Assembly: GCF_014205335.1 (NCBI RefSeq)
Contig: NZ_JACHNH010000001.1
Span: 5,264,501 to 5,328,500 of the forward strand
Direction of reading: 5' to 3'
Origin: Amorphoplanes digitatis
GTDB lineage: Bacteria > Actinomycetota > Actinomycetes > Mycobacteriales > Micromonosporaceae
DNA length: 64,000 bases
The position numbers and the translations under genes are program-made. Shown one piece after another: positions 1 to 8,227 of this stretch; positions within the stretch are counted from its first letter, which is position 1, and the number at the start of each line of letters is the position of its first letter. The notes under the pieces are model-generated. The model did not search any database and had not been told where the DNA came from. It saw only the letters and a list, made by a program, of their open reading frames with translations.

Positions 1-1
1 G

Positions 2-1000
2 CGCCGCCCCCGTGCGTTCGTCGCCGTCTCCACCGTGATGAGCGTCGGCGGCGCCGCCGGAACGGTCGCCGCGGGGCCGCTGCTCTCGGTGGCGTCGTCG
101 CGGTGGCTGTTCGGCATCCCCGCGCTGCTGTCCGCGCTGGCCGCGATCCCGGTGGCGGCGCTGCTGCCGCGCGGCACCCGGCGAGACGACGGCGGCCGCG
201 TCGACTGGCCCGGCGCGGTGCTGCTCGCGACGTGGCTCGGCCTGCTCCTGCTGGCGATCAGCCTCTCCGGCACCTACGGATGGACGTCGCCACGGGTGCT
301 GGTGCCCGGCCTGGCCGTGCCGGCGGTCGCGGCGCTGTGGGTGGTCGTCCAGCGCCGGACCCGGCATCCGCTCGTCGACCTGCGCACCCTGGCGCTGCCG
401 ACGGTGCGCGCCACCAACGCCGCCACCCTGCTGCTCGGCGTCGGCATGTTCGGCTCCTGGATGCTGGTGCCGCTGCTTGTCGCCCAGCCGGCGAGCAGCG
501 GGATCGGCTTCGGCGCCAGCCCCACCGTCGTCGGGCTGGTGATGCTGCCGACGGCCCTGGGCACGCTGCTGGTGATGCCCGTGCAGAGCCTGCTGGTACG
601 CCGGCACGGGCCGCGCGCGGCGCTCGCCGCCGGAACCGCGACGGCCGGAACGGCGTACCTGATGCTGGCCGTGCTGCACGGCACGCTCGCGCAGGTGTGC
701 GTCGCCGTGCTGGTGATGGGCGCGGGGGTCGGCCTGGCCTTCGCGGCCGTCGGCGCCCTGGTGGTCGAGGCGGTGCCGCGCGAGCAGACCGGGGTGTCCG
801 CCGCGATCAACACCGTCATGCGCACGGTCGGCGGGAGCCTCGGCGCGACCCTGGGCGGGACCGTGCTGACCTGGTCGGCGGGGTCGGGCGGCGTGCCGAG
901 CCCGCGGTCGTACTCGATCGCAATGGTGGTCTTCGCGGCCTCGCTGTTCGCCGCGCTGCTCTGCACGCTCCGGATCCCCCGCCCGGTCCACGTGCCCTGA
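2..1000 (+). CDS. MFS transporter, DHA2-like (C-terminal part, 5' end outside window)
   Basis: This is the C-terminal part of a drug/proton antiporter-like membrane exporter of the major facilitator superfamily. The frame is open from base 2, so the true start lies upstream of the window. The visible 332 codons contain repeated hydrophobic helices, a short charged loop (RRDDGGRVDWPG) typical of the DHA2 group between helices, and a last helix followed by a short basic tail. The substrate cannot be told. It converges on the GH26-like gene, with a strong hairpin between them. The family call is good; drug export is an inference from the family. Confidence 0.8.
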   Translation, partial: RRPRAFVAVSTVMSVGGAAGTVAAGPLLSVASSRWLFGIPALLSALAAIPVAALLPRGTRRDDGGRVDWPGAVLLATWLGLLLLAISLSGTYGWTSPRVLVPGLAVPAVAALWVVVQRRTRHPLVDLRTLALPTVRATNAATLLLGVGMFGSWMLVPLLVAQPASSGIGFGASPTVVGLVMLPTALGTLLVMPVQSLLVRRHGPRAALAAGTATAGTAYLMLAVLHGTLAQVCVAVLVMGAGVGLAFAAVGALVVEAVPREQTGVSAAINTVMRTVGGSLGATLGGTVLTWSAGSGGVPSPRSYSIAMVVFAASLFAALLCTLRIPRPVHVP

Positions 1001-1007
1001 ACGCGGT

Positions 1008-1037
1008 CGAGCCGCCCGGCGGATGCCGGGCGGCTCG
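1008..1037. terminator. Bidirectional hairpin terminator
   Basis: A perfect 13-bp stem (1008-1020 with 1025-1037) closes on the loop GGAT. It sits between the stop codons of two convergent genes, so it can serve both. There is no long T-run, as is common in high-GC actinomycetes. Confidence 0.75.
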
Positions 1038-1059
1038 TGGGGAAGTGCGATCGTGCGGG

Positions 1060-2109
1060 TTAGCCGATCTTGACGTTGAAGATCGGGTTGGCGGCGAGCT
1101 TCTTGAACGCGGCCAGGTTGTTCTTGGTCGAGTTGATGCTGATGTCGCGGTTGCCTTCGTCGTCGTTCTTGGTGTCGAAGTAGACGATGGCCTTGATCCC
1201 GGGCCGCTTGGCCAGCTCCGGCAGCACCGAGTTGTAGCCGGCGGTCTTGTCGGTGGGCTTACCGATGCGGTGGTAGACACCCCACTCGGCGATCATGATG
1301 GGCTTGGACGCGTGCTTGGTGGTGGCCCAGTCGTACCAGCCCAGGCCCTTGTTACCGGTGGCCTTACGGTCGAGCAGGTCGGCGAACTTGCCGTAGTGGT
1401 AGTAGCCCTTCTCCGCGCTGACGTAGGAGTCGAGGCCGATCCAGTCGACGACGTCGTCGCCGGGGTACAGGTCGGCCCACCAGGACTGGGCCATCCACTT
1501 CTCGTTACCCATGTACGCCATCACGTTGATCGCGTTGTCGACGCCCTTGCTCTCGAGGCGCTTGATGGTGTGGCGGTACATGGCGGCGAAGTCCTTGGCT
1601 TCCCAGCCGGAGCCCTTCTTGGCGATGACGTCGTTCTCCGGCTCGTGGTTGAGCACGAGGAAGAACTTCTTGTCGCCGTAGGTCTTCTTGATCCGGGCGG
1701 CGAACGCGTCGATGCGCTTGTCCTGCTCGCCCTTGGCGACCTTGGCCCAGTTCGAGCCGTAGGCGATCTTCCAGTTGGTCAGCAGGACGCGGGGGTTGGC
1801 CGGGTCGGAGGTCATCGCGATCTCGGCCTTGGTCGGGAACGCTTCGTCACCCTTGTGGTAGGTGTGGAAGATCGAAGCGGTGCGGCCCGACAGCTTCTCC
1901 CAGTTCTTCAGCTCGACGTCGCGCGGCTTGGTGGTGAAACCACCCGCGGCGGCACCCCACAACACGCCACAGGAGGGCACCAAGTTCTTGTCGGTGACAC
2001 ACGGCTTGGCCGGCGCCGCGGTCGCGGCGGTGGTGCCGGCCATCGCGGTACCGGCGCCGACGGCCATGGCGGCCAGGACGGTCAACGACTTCGCAAACTT
2101 GATACGCAC
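1060..2109 (-). CDS. Secreted glycoside hydrolase, GH26-like (beta-mannanase type)
   Basis: Probably an extracellular endo-acting glycanase of the GH26 clan, whose members cleave beta-mannans and related beta-glycans. The 349-residue protein starts at a GTG (GGGGGG ten bases upstream) and has a signal peptide: basic start, hydrophobic stretch and an Ala-rich cleavage region near residue 31. The motif LNHEPEND puts the likely acid/base Glu at residue 156 or 158, and IAEWG puts the likely nucleophile at E275, both flanked by family-like WIGLDSY and YFDTKNDD segments. There are no carbohydrate-binding modules. It has its own 5' leader after the terminator of the upstream siderophore gene. Substrate specificity is not readable; bacterial GH26-like proteins also include less-characterised groups. 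Confidence 0.78.
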   Translation of the reverse strand: MRIKFAKSLTVLAAMAVGAGTAMAGTTAATAAPAKPCVTDKNLVPSCGVLWGAAAGGFTTKPRDVELKNWEKLSGRTASIFHTYHKGDEAFPTKAEIAMTSDPANPRVLLTNWKIAYGSNWAKVAKGEQDKRIDAFAARIKKTYGDKKFFLVLNHEPENDVIAKKGSGWEAKDFAAMYRHTIKRLESKGVDNAINVMAYMGNEKWMAQSWWADLYPGDDVVDWIGLDSYVSAEKGYYHYGKFADLLDRKATGNKGLGWYDWATTKHASKPIMIAEWGVYHRIGKPTDKTAGYNSVLPELAKRPGIKAIVYFDTKNDDEGNRDISINSTKNNLAAFKKLAANPIFNVKIG

Positions 2110-2295
2110 TTTTTGGTTTCCCCCCGCATGTTCCGGCGCCAGGTTCGGCCGGGCATGACTAGAGATTCCGGTGCGGCAGGTGCGCGACCCGGTCCCGAAC
2201 AGGTGCCGCCCGGTTGCGACCGACCCGAACGGCGAAACTTGAGGATTTCGGCGCTGGAAAACCTCGCCAGACGGGTAATACCGGACACAAAACAG
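2110..2295 (-). promoter_or_regulatory. Leader/promoter region of the GH26-like gene
   Basis: A stretch of 186 bases between the upstream terminator and the GTG start must hold the promoter. Read on the minus strand it has two loosely similar units of about 30 bases, each beginning GTTCGGG (around 2222-2228 and 2194-2200), and then a G-run ribosome-binding site. I could not match it to a known riboswitch. Confidence 0.4.
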
Positions 2296-2330
2296 CGGTG
2301 GGCGACGGGCCCCAGGCCCGTCGCCCACCG
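2296..2330 (-). terminator. Intrinsic terminator after the siderophore-binding protein gene
   Basis: A perfect 16-bp stem (2296-2311 with 2315-2330) with a 3-base loop is followed, reading on the minus strand, by CTGTTTTGTG. It begins 16 bases after the stop codon of the binding-protein gene and is the strongest terminator of the first 10 kb. Confidence 0.85.
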
Positions 2331-2345
2331 CGCGTCTCGCTCCGG

Positions 2346-3398
2346 TCAGCCGGCGGCGGCCCGCTGCACGGCCGTCGCCGGGTTTCCGTCCACCGCGGCC
2401 GCGAGCTGCGGCACCAACTGGTCGAGCAGCGGCGGCAGGCTCAGCACCGTGACGAACGACGTGGCCGCGCCGACCAGCTCCTCGTTCTCCAGGTAGACGT
2501 CGCGGCCCTCGGTCTTGACCTTGAGCTTGGCGTAGAGCGGGTCGGCCTGCACCTTCGCCTTGTCCGGCGCGTACTTGTCGACCAGCCAGACCAGCGCCCC
2601 GACGTCGAGCAGGTCCGTGCGCTCCTTGCTCAGGTTCGCCCCGAACTCCTTGCCGGTCACCTCGGCGAGACCGTCGGGCAGCTTGAAGCCCAGGTCGGTG
2701 AGGAGCCGGCCGCGCGAGTCCTGCGGGCCGTACACGTAGTAGCCCTCCCACGTGGTGGCCATCAGGCCGGTCGCGCCCGCGAACTCCGGGTGCTCCTTGC
2801 GCACGGCCGCGAAGCGGGCCTCGACGTCGGCGACGACCTTGTCGGCCTGCGCCTTGCGGCCCACCGCCGAGCCGACCGTACGGGTGAGGTCCTGCCAGCT
2901 GACGCCGTAGTCGACGGTGTCCTTCGGCTGCGCCACGGTCGGCGCGATCTTCGACAGCGTCGCGTAGTCCTCCGCGGTCAGTCCGGAGTAGACGGCCAGG
3001 ATCAGGTCCGGGCGCAGGGCCGCGACCTTCTCGAACTGGATGCCGTCGGTGTTCGTCAGCACCTGCGGCGCCGTCGCGCCGCCGAGCGCGGCCTGCGCCC
3101 AGGGCCACACCGCGCCGGGCTTGCCGCCGAACCATTCGGTGGTCGCGGTCGGCACGACACCGAGCGCGAGCAGGGCGTCCTGCTCGACCAGGCCGACGGT
3201 GACGATCCGCTTCGGCTCCGCGCTCACCGTGGTTGTCCCGTACTTGTGCGGCAGAGCCACCGGGAAGCCGGTCGCCGCGGCCGCCGCGCTGCCGCCGCCG
3301 CTCCCCTGAGGCTCCGAGTTCGGTCCGCAGGCGCCGAGAAGAAGCATGAGTCCGGCCGCCGCCACCGTGGCGGTCCGCCGGATCGTGAATAGCCGCAC
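2346..3398 (-). CDS. Ferric-siderophore ABC transporter, substrate-binding lipoprotein
   Basis: This is the extracytoplasmic receptor that delivers a ferric siderophore to the divergent permease/ATPase genes. The 350-residue protein starts at GTG (AAGGGATC upstream) and carries a lipoprotein signal ending in the lipobox LLGAC, followed by a Ser/Gly-rich linker. The body matches the FepB/FecB (PBP class III) fold, with segments such as KRIVTVGLVEQDALLALGV and RPDLILAVYSG, then a C-terminal half with the LLTDLGF helix. It is transcribed away from the permeases across an iron box, so the whole importer should be derepressed when iron is scarce. Which siderophore is bound cannot be read. Confidence 0.9.
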   Translation of the reverse strand: MRLFTIRRTATVAAAGLMLLLGACGPNSEPQGSGGGSAAAAATGFPVALPHKYGTTTVSAEPKRIVTVGLVEQDALLALGVVPTATTEWFGGKPGAVWPWAQAALGGATAPQVLTNTDGIQFEKVAALRPDLILAVYSGLTAEDYATLSKIAPTVAQPKDTVDYGVSWQDLTRTVGSAVGRKAQADKVVADVEARFAAVRKEHPEFAGATGLMATTWEGYYVYGPQDSRGRLLTDLGFKLPDGLAEVTGKEFGANLSKERTDLLDVGALVWLVDKYAPDKAKVQADPLYAKLKVKTEGRDVYLENEELVGAATSFVTVLSLPPLLDQLVPQLAAAVDGNPATAVQRAAAG

Positions 3399-3451
3399 GG
3401 CTGATGATCCCTTCGTAACGAGGCCCCGGGTCGGCGACCTCGGACGAGAGT

Positions 3452-3470
3452 GTAGGTTAGCCTCACCTAA
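3452..3470. promoter_or_regulatory. Iron box (DtxR/IdeR-type operator)
   Basis: The 19-mer GTAGGTTAGCCTCACCTAA matches the DtxR/IdeR consensus TTAGGTTAGGCTAACCTAA at 16 of 19 positions. It lies in the divergent promoter region of the siderophore-binding protein and the permease operon, where iron-loaded repressor would shut off both. Confidence 0.88.
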
Positions 3471-3474
3471 CTTC

Positions 3475-4566
3475 ATGAGCGGGATGGACGGGAACGCGTT
3501 GACACAGGGCACCACCGGCGTACGCCCGGAACAGCGGACGGGCCCGCCGGGCGGGCCGCGACGGCCGTCCTCCCGATCCGCGCGCCGCTGGACCGGCCTG
3601 GCCGTCGGCATCGCCGTCCTGGTCGCCGCGGTGGCGCTGAGCATCGCGATCGGCAGCCGCAACGTCGACCTCGGCACCGTCTGGCGGGTGCTCTGGCACC
3701 CCGACGGCTCGCCCGAGTCGGTGATCGTCCACCAGCTGCGCCTGCCGCGCACCCTGCTCGGCATCGGCGTCGGCGCCGCACTCGGCCTGGCCGGCGCCGT
3801 CATGCAGGCGCTCACCCGCAACCCCCTTGCCGAGCCCGGCCTGCTCGGGGTCAGCCTCGGCGCCTCGACCGGCGTCGTACTGGCCATCGCGTTCCTCGGC
3901 GTGGTCAACGCCACCGGCTACGTCTGGTTCGCGTTCGCCGGCGCGGCGCTCACCGCGGCCGCGGTCTTCGCGCTCGGCGGCTCCGCCGGCGGGCACACCC
4001 CCGAGCGCCAGATCCTGGCCGGCGTCTCGCTCAGTTCGGTGCTCGGCGCGATCGTGTGGGCCGTCCTGGTCACCCGCCGCGAGGCGTTCGACCGCTACCG
4101 GCACTGGGACGTCGGCTCGCTCTCCGACCGCGAGACCGCCACCATCCTCCAGGTGATGCCGTTCCTGCTGGCCGGCATCGTGCTGGCGCTCGCCCTCGGC
4201 CGGCAGCTCAACGCCCTCGGCATGGGCGACGAGTCGGCGACGTCACTGGGCGCGCACCCGGGCCGGATCCGGGCGCTCGGCATCGTCACGGTCACCCTGC
4301 TGTGCGGCGCCGCGACCGCGGCCTGCGGGCCGATCTTCTTCCTCGGCCTCGCCGTCCCGTACGCCGCGCGCATGATCGCCGGCTCCGACCACCGCTGGAT
4401 CCTCGCCTACTCGCTGGTCATCGGGCCAGCCCTGCTGCTCGCCTCGGACGTGCTCGGCCGGGTCGCGGTGGCGCCGGCCGAGCTGCCGGTCGGGGTGGTC
4501 ACCGCCTTCCTCGGCGCGCCGCTGTTCATCGCGATGTGCCGCCGGCGCCGGCTGAGTGCCCTGTGA
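3475..4566 (+). CDS. Ferric-siderophore ABC transporter permease 1 (FecCD family)
   Basis: First inner-membrane permease of the importer. It has the FecCD pattern of about ten transmembrane helices and the conserved segment LRLPRTLLGIGVGAALGLAGAVMQALTRNPLAEPGLLGVSLGA, given here only as its location (residues about 85-127). A proline- and arginine-rich cytoplasmic N-terminus of about 35 residues precedes helix 1. The start is uncertain: ATG 3475, ATG 3484 or TTG 3499 (the last has GGACGGG six bases upstream). All lie just after the iron box, so no start further upstream is likely. It overlaps the next permease by four bases (GTGA), implying coupled translation. Confidence 0.9.
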   Translation: MSGMDGNALTQGTTGVRPEQRTGPPGGPRRPSSRSARRWTGLAVGIAVLVAAVALSIAIGSRNVDLGTVWRVLWHPDGSPESVIVHQLRLPRTLLGIGVGAALGLAGAVMQALTRNPLAEPGLLGVSLGASTGVVLAIAFLGVVNATGYVWFAFAGAALTAAAVFALGGSAGGHTPERQILAGVSLSSVLGAIVWAVLVTRREAFDRYRHWDVGSLSDRETATILQVMPFLLAGIVLALALGRQLNALGMGDESATSLGAHPGRIRALGIVTVTLLCGAATAACGPIFFLGLAVPYAARMIAGSDHRWILAYSLVIGPALLLASDVLGRVAVAPAELPVGVVTAFLGAPLFIAMCRRRRLSAL

Positions 4567-5603
4567 GCGCCCACGGCCCGAAGATCGTGCTCCGCGGCGG
4601 CGGCCTCTCCGTCCGCCTGCACGTACGCGCCCTGGTCGCCGGTGCCGCGCTGGCGCTCGCCGCGCTCGCCGTCGCGCTCGTCAACCTGACCAGCGGCGAC
4701 TTCGACATACCCGTCGCGGACGTGCTCCGCAGCCTCGCCGGCCGGGGCGACGCGGGCACCGACTTCATCGTCTACGAGCTGCGGCTGCCCCGGGTGCTGA
4801 TCACGCTGCTCGTCGGCGCGGCGCTGGGCGGCAGCGGCTCCGTCTTCCAGGGCCTCACCCGCAACCCCCTCGGCAGCCCCGACTTCGTCGGCCTCACCGT
4901 CGGCGCGGCCACCGGCGCGCTCGTGGTCATGCTGATCCTCGACGGCGGCGGCATCCAGGTCGCCGCGGGCGCGATCATCGGCTGCCTGCTCTGCGCGGTG
5001 GCGATCTACCTGCTGGCGTTCCGCCGGGGCATGCAGCCGTTCCGGCTCGTGCTCATGGGCATCGGCGTGTCCGCGCTGCTGGAGGCCGCGAACTCCTACC
5101 TGATCTACCGCGGCCGGCTGGACGAGGCGCTCGCCGCGCAGGTCTGGCTGCTCGGCAGCGTCAACGGCCGCGGCTGGACCGAGGTCGTGCTGGTCGCCGT
5201 CGCCGTCATCGTCCTGCTGCCCGTGGTGCTGCACCACGGGCGCCACCTGAGCATGCTCGCGCTCGGCGACGAGATCGCCGTCCTGCACGGCGTACCCGTG
5301 GGGCGCAGCCGGGCCGTGCTCGCGTTCGCCGCCGTCGGCCTGTCGGCCGGCGCGACCGCGGCGGCCGGCCCGATCGCCTTCGTCGCGCTCGCCGCGCCGC
5401 CGCTCGCCGCGCGGCTGGCCCGCTCCCCGCACGCCGGAATCCTGCCGAGCGCCGCGATGGGCGCTGCCCTGCTCACCGCGGGCGACTGGGCCGCGCAGCA
5501 CGCGCTGCCCGGCCACGACATCCCGGTCGGCGTGATCACCGCCGCCCTCGGCGGCGCCTACCTGACCTGGCTGCTGTTCCGCGAACGACGCACCCGAGGA
5601 TGA
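4563..5603 (+). CDS. Ferric-siderophore ABC transporter permease 2 (FecCD family)
   Basis: Second permease, forming the heterodimeric channel with permease 1. It is 346 residues long, the usual family size, and again shows the FecCD signature around LRLPRVLITLLVGAALGGSG and GLTRNPLGSPDFVGL. The GTG start overlaps the stop of permease 1 in the sequence GTGA. A cytoplasmic segment ALGDEIAVLHGVPVGR resembles the coupling region that contacts the ATPase, as in the BtuC/FhuB family. The gene ends 13 bases before the ATPase start, so all three are one operon controlled by the iron box. Confidence 0.9.
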   Translation: MSAHGPKIVLRGGGLSVRLHVRALVAGAALALAALAVALVNLTSGDFDIPVADVLRSLAGRGDAGTDFIVYELRLPRVLITLLVGAALGGSGSVFQGLTRNPLGSPDFVGLTVGAATGALVVMLILDGGGIQVAAGAIIGCLLCAVAIYLLAFRRGMQPFRLVLMGIGVSALLEAANSYLIYRGRLDEALAAQVWLLGSVNGRGWTEVVLVAVAVIVLLPVVLHHGRHLSMLALGDEIAVLHGVPVGRSRAVLAFAAVGLSAGATAAAGPIAFVALAAPPLAARLARSPHAGILPSAAMGAALLTAGDWAAQHALPGHDIPVGVITAALGGAYLTWLLFRERRTRG

Positions 5604-5616
5604 GGAACCACCACCC

Positions 5617-6438
5617 ATGACCGACGACGCCCGCCTGAGGGCCACCGACCTCACCCTCGCCTACGACCGCAGGGTGGTCGCCGAGAACCTCGACGTGCGG
5701 ATCTCCGACGGCTCCTTCACCGTCATCGTCGGCCCCAACGCCTGCGGCAAGTCGACCCTGCTGCGCGCCCTGGCCCGGGTCCTGAAGCCGCAGGCCGGGG
5801 CCGTGCACCTCGACGGCAACGCGATCGCCTCGTACCCGGCCAAGCACATCGCCAAGCAGCTCGGCATGCTCCCGCAGTCACCCGTCGTGCCCGGCGGCAT
5901 CGTCGTGGAGGAGCTGGTCGCCCGGGGACGGTTCGCACACCAGCGGCTGATGCGCCAGTGGTCGCGGCAGGACGAGGAGGCGGTGGCCGAGGCGATGCGG
6001 ATGACCGAGGTCGCCGACCTGGCCGACCGCTTCGTCGACGAGCTCTCCGGCGGCCAGCGCCAGCGGGTGTGGCTGGCCATGGCCCTGGCGCAGCAGACGC
6101 CGATCCTGCTGCTCGACGAGCCGACCACGTTCCTCGACCTGTCACACCAGTTCGAGGTCCTCGACCTCTGCGCCGAGCTGCACGAGCGGGGCCGCACCGT
6201 CATCGCGGTGCTGCACGACCTCAACCACGCCTGCCGCTACGCCACCGAACTCGTCGTCATGCGCGCCGGCCGGGTGATCGCGCAGGGCGCGCCCGCGGAC
6301 GTGATGACGGCCGAGCTCGTCGAGGACGTGTTCGCCATGCCGTGCCGCGTGATCGCCGACCCCGAGACCGGCACCCCGATGGTCGTACCCGCAGACCGGC
6401 ACCGCCGCCGCGCCACCCGCGCGGGCGCCGTCGCCTGA
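5617..6438 (+). CDS. Ferric-siderophore ABC transporter ATPase (FecE/FepC type)
   Basis: Cytoplasmic ATPase that powers siderophore import. It is 273 residues with Walker A GPNACGKST at 39-47, Q-loop MLPQSP near 84-89, signature LSGGQRQR at 143-150, Walker B ILLLDEP at 163-169 and switch His in VLHDLNH. The Walker A has Ala in place of the usual Gly after Asn, which is tolerated because the essential Gly-Lys-Ser is intact. It is the last gene of the iron operon; the C-terminus ends in a basic RHRRRATRAG tail. Confidence 0.93.
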   Translation: MTDDARLRATDLTLAYDRRVVAENLDVRISDGSFTVIVGPNACGKSTLLRALARVLKPQAGAVHLDGNAIASYPAKHIAKQLGMLPQSPVVPGGIVVEELVARGRFAHQRLMRQWSRQDEEAVAEAMRMTEVADLADRFVDELSGGQRQRVWLAMALAQQTPILLLDEPTTFLDLSHQFEVLDLCAELHERGRTVIAVLHDLNHACRYATELVVMRAGRVIAQGAPADVMTAELVEDVFAMPCRVIADPETGTPMVVPADRHRRRATRAGAVA

Positions 6439-6461
6439 ACCCCCTTTTCCCACCGCTTTTC

Positions 6462-6833
6462 TCACCGCGATCGGTACGCCGCCCGGCTGGCCTCGATGTG
6501 CGGGATGTTCTCGATGGCCCAGCCGGCGAGGGCCAGCGCGGGCGGGATCAGGCTCTTGCCGGTGGGTGTCAGCGCGTACTCGACGCGGGGCGGTACCTCC
6601 GCGTAGACGGTCCGGGCCACCAGGCCGTCGCGTTCGAGGTTCCGCAGGGTCAGGGTCAGCATCCGCTGCGAGATCCCCGGTATCTGCCGTTGCAGGTCGG
6701 TGAAGCGCAGCGTCCCCTGGTCGAGGGTCGTCACGATCAGCAGCGCCCACTTGTTGCAGATCCGGTCGAGGATCGCCCGGATCGTCCGGCCGCCGTCTCC
6801 CCGGATGAGGCAGGTGTGCTCGTACTGCGACAT
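6462..6833 (-). CDS. HxlR-family transcriptional regulator
   Basis: A 123-residue winged-helix regulator of the HxlR group. Features are the N-terminal Cys (CLIRGDGG), the helix ILDRICNKWALLIVTTL, the recognition region RFTDLQRQIPGISQRMLTLTLRNLERDGLVART and the wing YALTPTGKSL. Members often respond to electrophiles or oxidants through this Cys. The ATG at 6831-6833 is preferred because a GGGGG ribosome-binding site precedes it and the upstream extension is not family-like. The divergent partner is the DoxX/VOC pair, and a perfect palindrome lies between them, so autoregulation plus control of DoxX is the simplest reading. Confidence 0.88.
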   Translation of the reverse strand: MSQYEHTCLIRGDGGRTIRAILDRICNKWALLIVTTLDQGTLRFTDLQRQIPGISQRMLTLTLRNLERDGLVARTVYAEVPPRVEYALTPTGKSLIPPALALAGWAIENIPHIEASRAAYRSR

Positions 6834-6851
6834 GACAACCCCCTGTGCCTC

Positions 6852-6869
6852 AGGCACACGCGTGTGCCT
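6852..6869. promoter_or_regulatory. Perfect 18-bp palindrome, likely HxlR operator
   Basis: AGGCACACGCGTGTGCCT reads the same on both strands. It lies 18 bases upstream of the HxlR start and 75 bases upstream of the DoxX start, in the only shared control region of the divergent pair. Confidence 0.7.
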
Positions 6870-6944
6870 TTTGTAAGCCGTCCCACGGTCGCGCATCATG
6901 TGGTTGCTCACGGCCCATTGTTTCTACGGCATCGAGGGACCCTC

Positions 6945-7310
6945 ATGGAGATCGCCTACTGGATCACCGCGGCGCTGCTGGCGGCGTTCTACCTGTACGC
7001 CGGCGGCATGAAGGTCGCCCGGAGCCAGGAACAGCTCCAGCCGATGATGGGCTGGGTCGACACCGTGCCCATGCCGCTGGTACGCACCATCGGAACGCTG
7101 GAGCTCCTCGGCGCGGCCGGCCTGATCCTGCCGCCGCTGACCGGGATCGCGCCCTGGCTCGCCGTCGCCGCCGCGATCGGCCTCGCGCTGATCCAGGTCG
7201 GCGGCATCGCGGTCCACCTGTCCCGCGGCGAGGCCCGGCTGATCGGGCTCAACATCGCCCTGCTCGTGGCCGCGGTCGCGACCGCCTGGCTCGGCATCGC
7301 GATAATCTGA
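6945..7310 (+). CDS. DoxX-family membrane protein
   Basis: A 121-residue membrane protein with four predicted helices and the DoxX-like opening YWITAALLAAFYLYAGGMKV. GAGGGA sits five bases before the ATG. DoxX-type proteins are often next to HxlR regulators and are linked to redox or electrophile stress, but their biochemical role is mostly unsettled. Here the gene is divergent from HxlR and is followed four bases later by a VOC-family gene, so the two are probably cotranscribed. Confidence 0.85.
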   Translation: MEIAYWITAALLAAFYLYAGGMKVARSQEQLQPMMGWVDTVPMPLVRTIGTLELLGAAGLILPPLTGIAPWLAVAAAIGLALIQVGGIAVHLSRGEARLIGLNIALLVAAVATAWLGIAII

Positions 7311-7313
7311 CCC

Positions 7314-7706
7314 GTGCGAATGGATCTGGTAGCCCTCATCGTCGACGAATACGACCCCGCGATCGCGTTCTTCACGGACGTCCTGGGCTTCGACCTCGTG
7401 GAGGACTCGCCGTCGCTGACCAACGACGGCCGCCCCAAGCGGTGGGTCGTCGTGCGCCCGCCGGGCGCGCAGACCGGGCTCCTGCTGGCCCGCGCGGACG
7501 GCGACCGGCAACGCACCGCCGTTGGCGACCAGGCCGCCGGCCGGGTCGGCTTCTTCCTCCACGTGGACGACTTCGACGCGGCACACCGCCGGATGACCGA
7601 TGCCGGCGTCACGTTCCTCCGCGAACCACGCACCGAGCCCTACGGCCGAGTCGCCGTCTTCCTCGACATCGCCGGCAACCGCTGGGACCTACTCGGCAAC
7701 GGCTGA
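7314..7706 (+). CDS. VOC-family (glyoxalase/bleomycin-resistance fold) protein
   Basis: A 130-residue single vicinal-oxygen-chelate protein. It has the typical opening MDLVALIVDEYDPAIAFF, the FDLVEDSP strand, a central RVGFFLHVDDFDAAHRRM repeat, and the end VAVFLDIAGNRWDLLG with the conserved Asp/Glu region. Such proteins dimerise to form metal sites that act on thiol adducts, catechols or antibiotics. The start is GTG 7314 (four bases after DoxX); ATG 7320 would remove two residues. Cotranscription with DoxX under an HxlR regulator suggests electrophile detoxification, which is an inference. Confidence 0.85.
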   Translation: MRMDLVALIVDEYDPAIAFFTDVLGFDLVEDSPSLTNDGRPKRWVVVRPPGAQTGLLLARADGDRQRTAVGDQAAGRVGFFLHVDDFDAAHRRMTDAGVTFLREPRTEPYGRVAVFLDIAGNRWDLLGNG

Positions 7707-8227
7707 CCCCGCCGCCGCCCGGCGAATCTGGCCCGGTCCTCCGGGCGTGATCCGCGATGCCGCCGACGGTAGCGGCTCGAACACTGTGGACGGTGTTCGA
7801 ACGGCCGTGACGCCGGCGAGGCGCCGGTCCGGCCGCCGTTCGCGGCGAGGACGTCCCCAGGAAGGACCGGCATACCGTCCTTCCCGGCACGGCGGGCGGC
7901 GCACGTGCGGGGTGCCCCGCACCGCCGCGCACCCACCACACCTCGGGTCCGGGTGTACGAGCCCGGAAACTGCCGCCCGGGCGAGATTGAAAATGGCTCA
8001 CCCATGGATGCAGCCTGTAGCACCACCACCACCCACCCAGCTATCCACATCGGACGCCAAAAGGTCCGACGTAAGGGAACGATGCAAATCGTTTACTCGA
8101 TCAATATCTATCGTTTTATAGGAGAAGGTGAAGCGATATCCGCAATACTTGGCAACGGCCCGCCCGAGACCGGTCCTGGTCACGGCAAGCAGAAGGGCTG
8201 AAGCTAATCTCCAGGAGGAAATACCGC
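7707..8227 (+). promoter_or_regulatory. Long non-coding interval with AT-rich promoter/leader of the aegerolysin-like gene
   Basis: No convincing gene in 521 bases. The first half is GC-rich with two inverted repeats: TCGAACAC...GTGTTCGA (7777-7784 with 7793-7800) and GGAAGGAC...GTCCTTCC (7860-7867 with 7877-7884). The second half falls sharply in GC and has TCGGAC...GTCCGA (8050-8055 with 8064-8069), AACGAT...ATCGTT (8078-8083 with 8088-8093) and an AT-rich run near 8085-8125. It ends in a strong AGGAGG. Confidence 0.5.

Noticed and set aside
2110..2295. Cyclic-di-GMP (GEMM) or ydaO-type riboswitch in the GH26 leader
   Set aside because: Looked for because such elements precede secreted hydrolases in actinobacteria, but the conserved core stretches (such as GGCAAACC or ACGCAAAGC) are absent.
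103..2496. A 797-codon open frame on the plus strand across several genes
   Set aside because: Typical shadow frame of high-GC DNA: Arg/Ala/Pro-rich, no domain, and it runs through two opposite-strand genes and their terminators.
7777..7800. SOS box (LexA site) TCGAAC...GTTCGA
   Set aside because: The actinobacterial SOS box needs four bases between the half-sites; here there are twelve, and no SOS gene follows.
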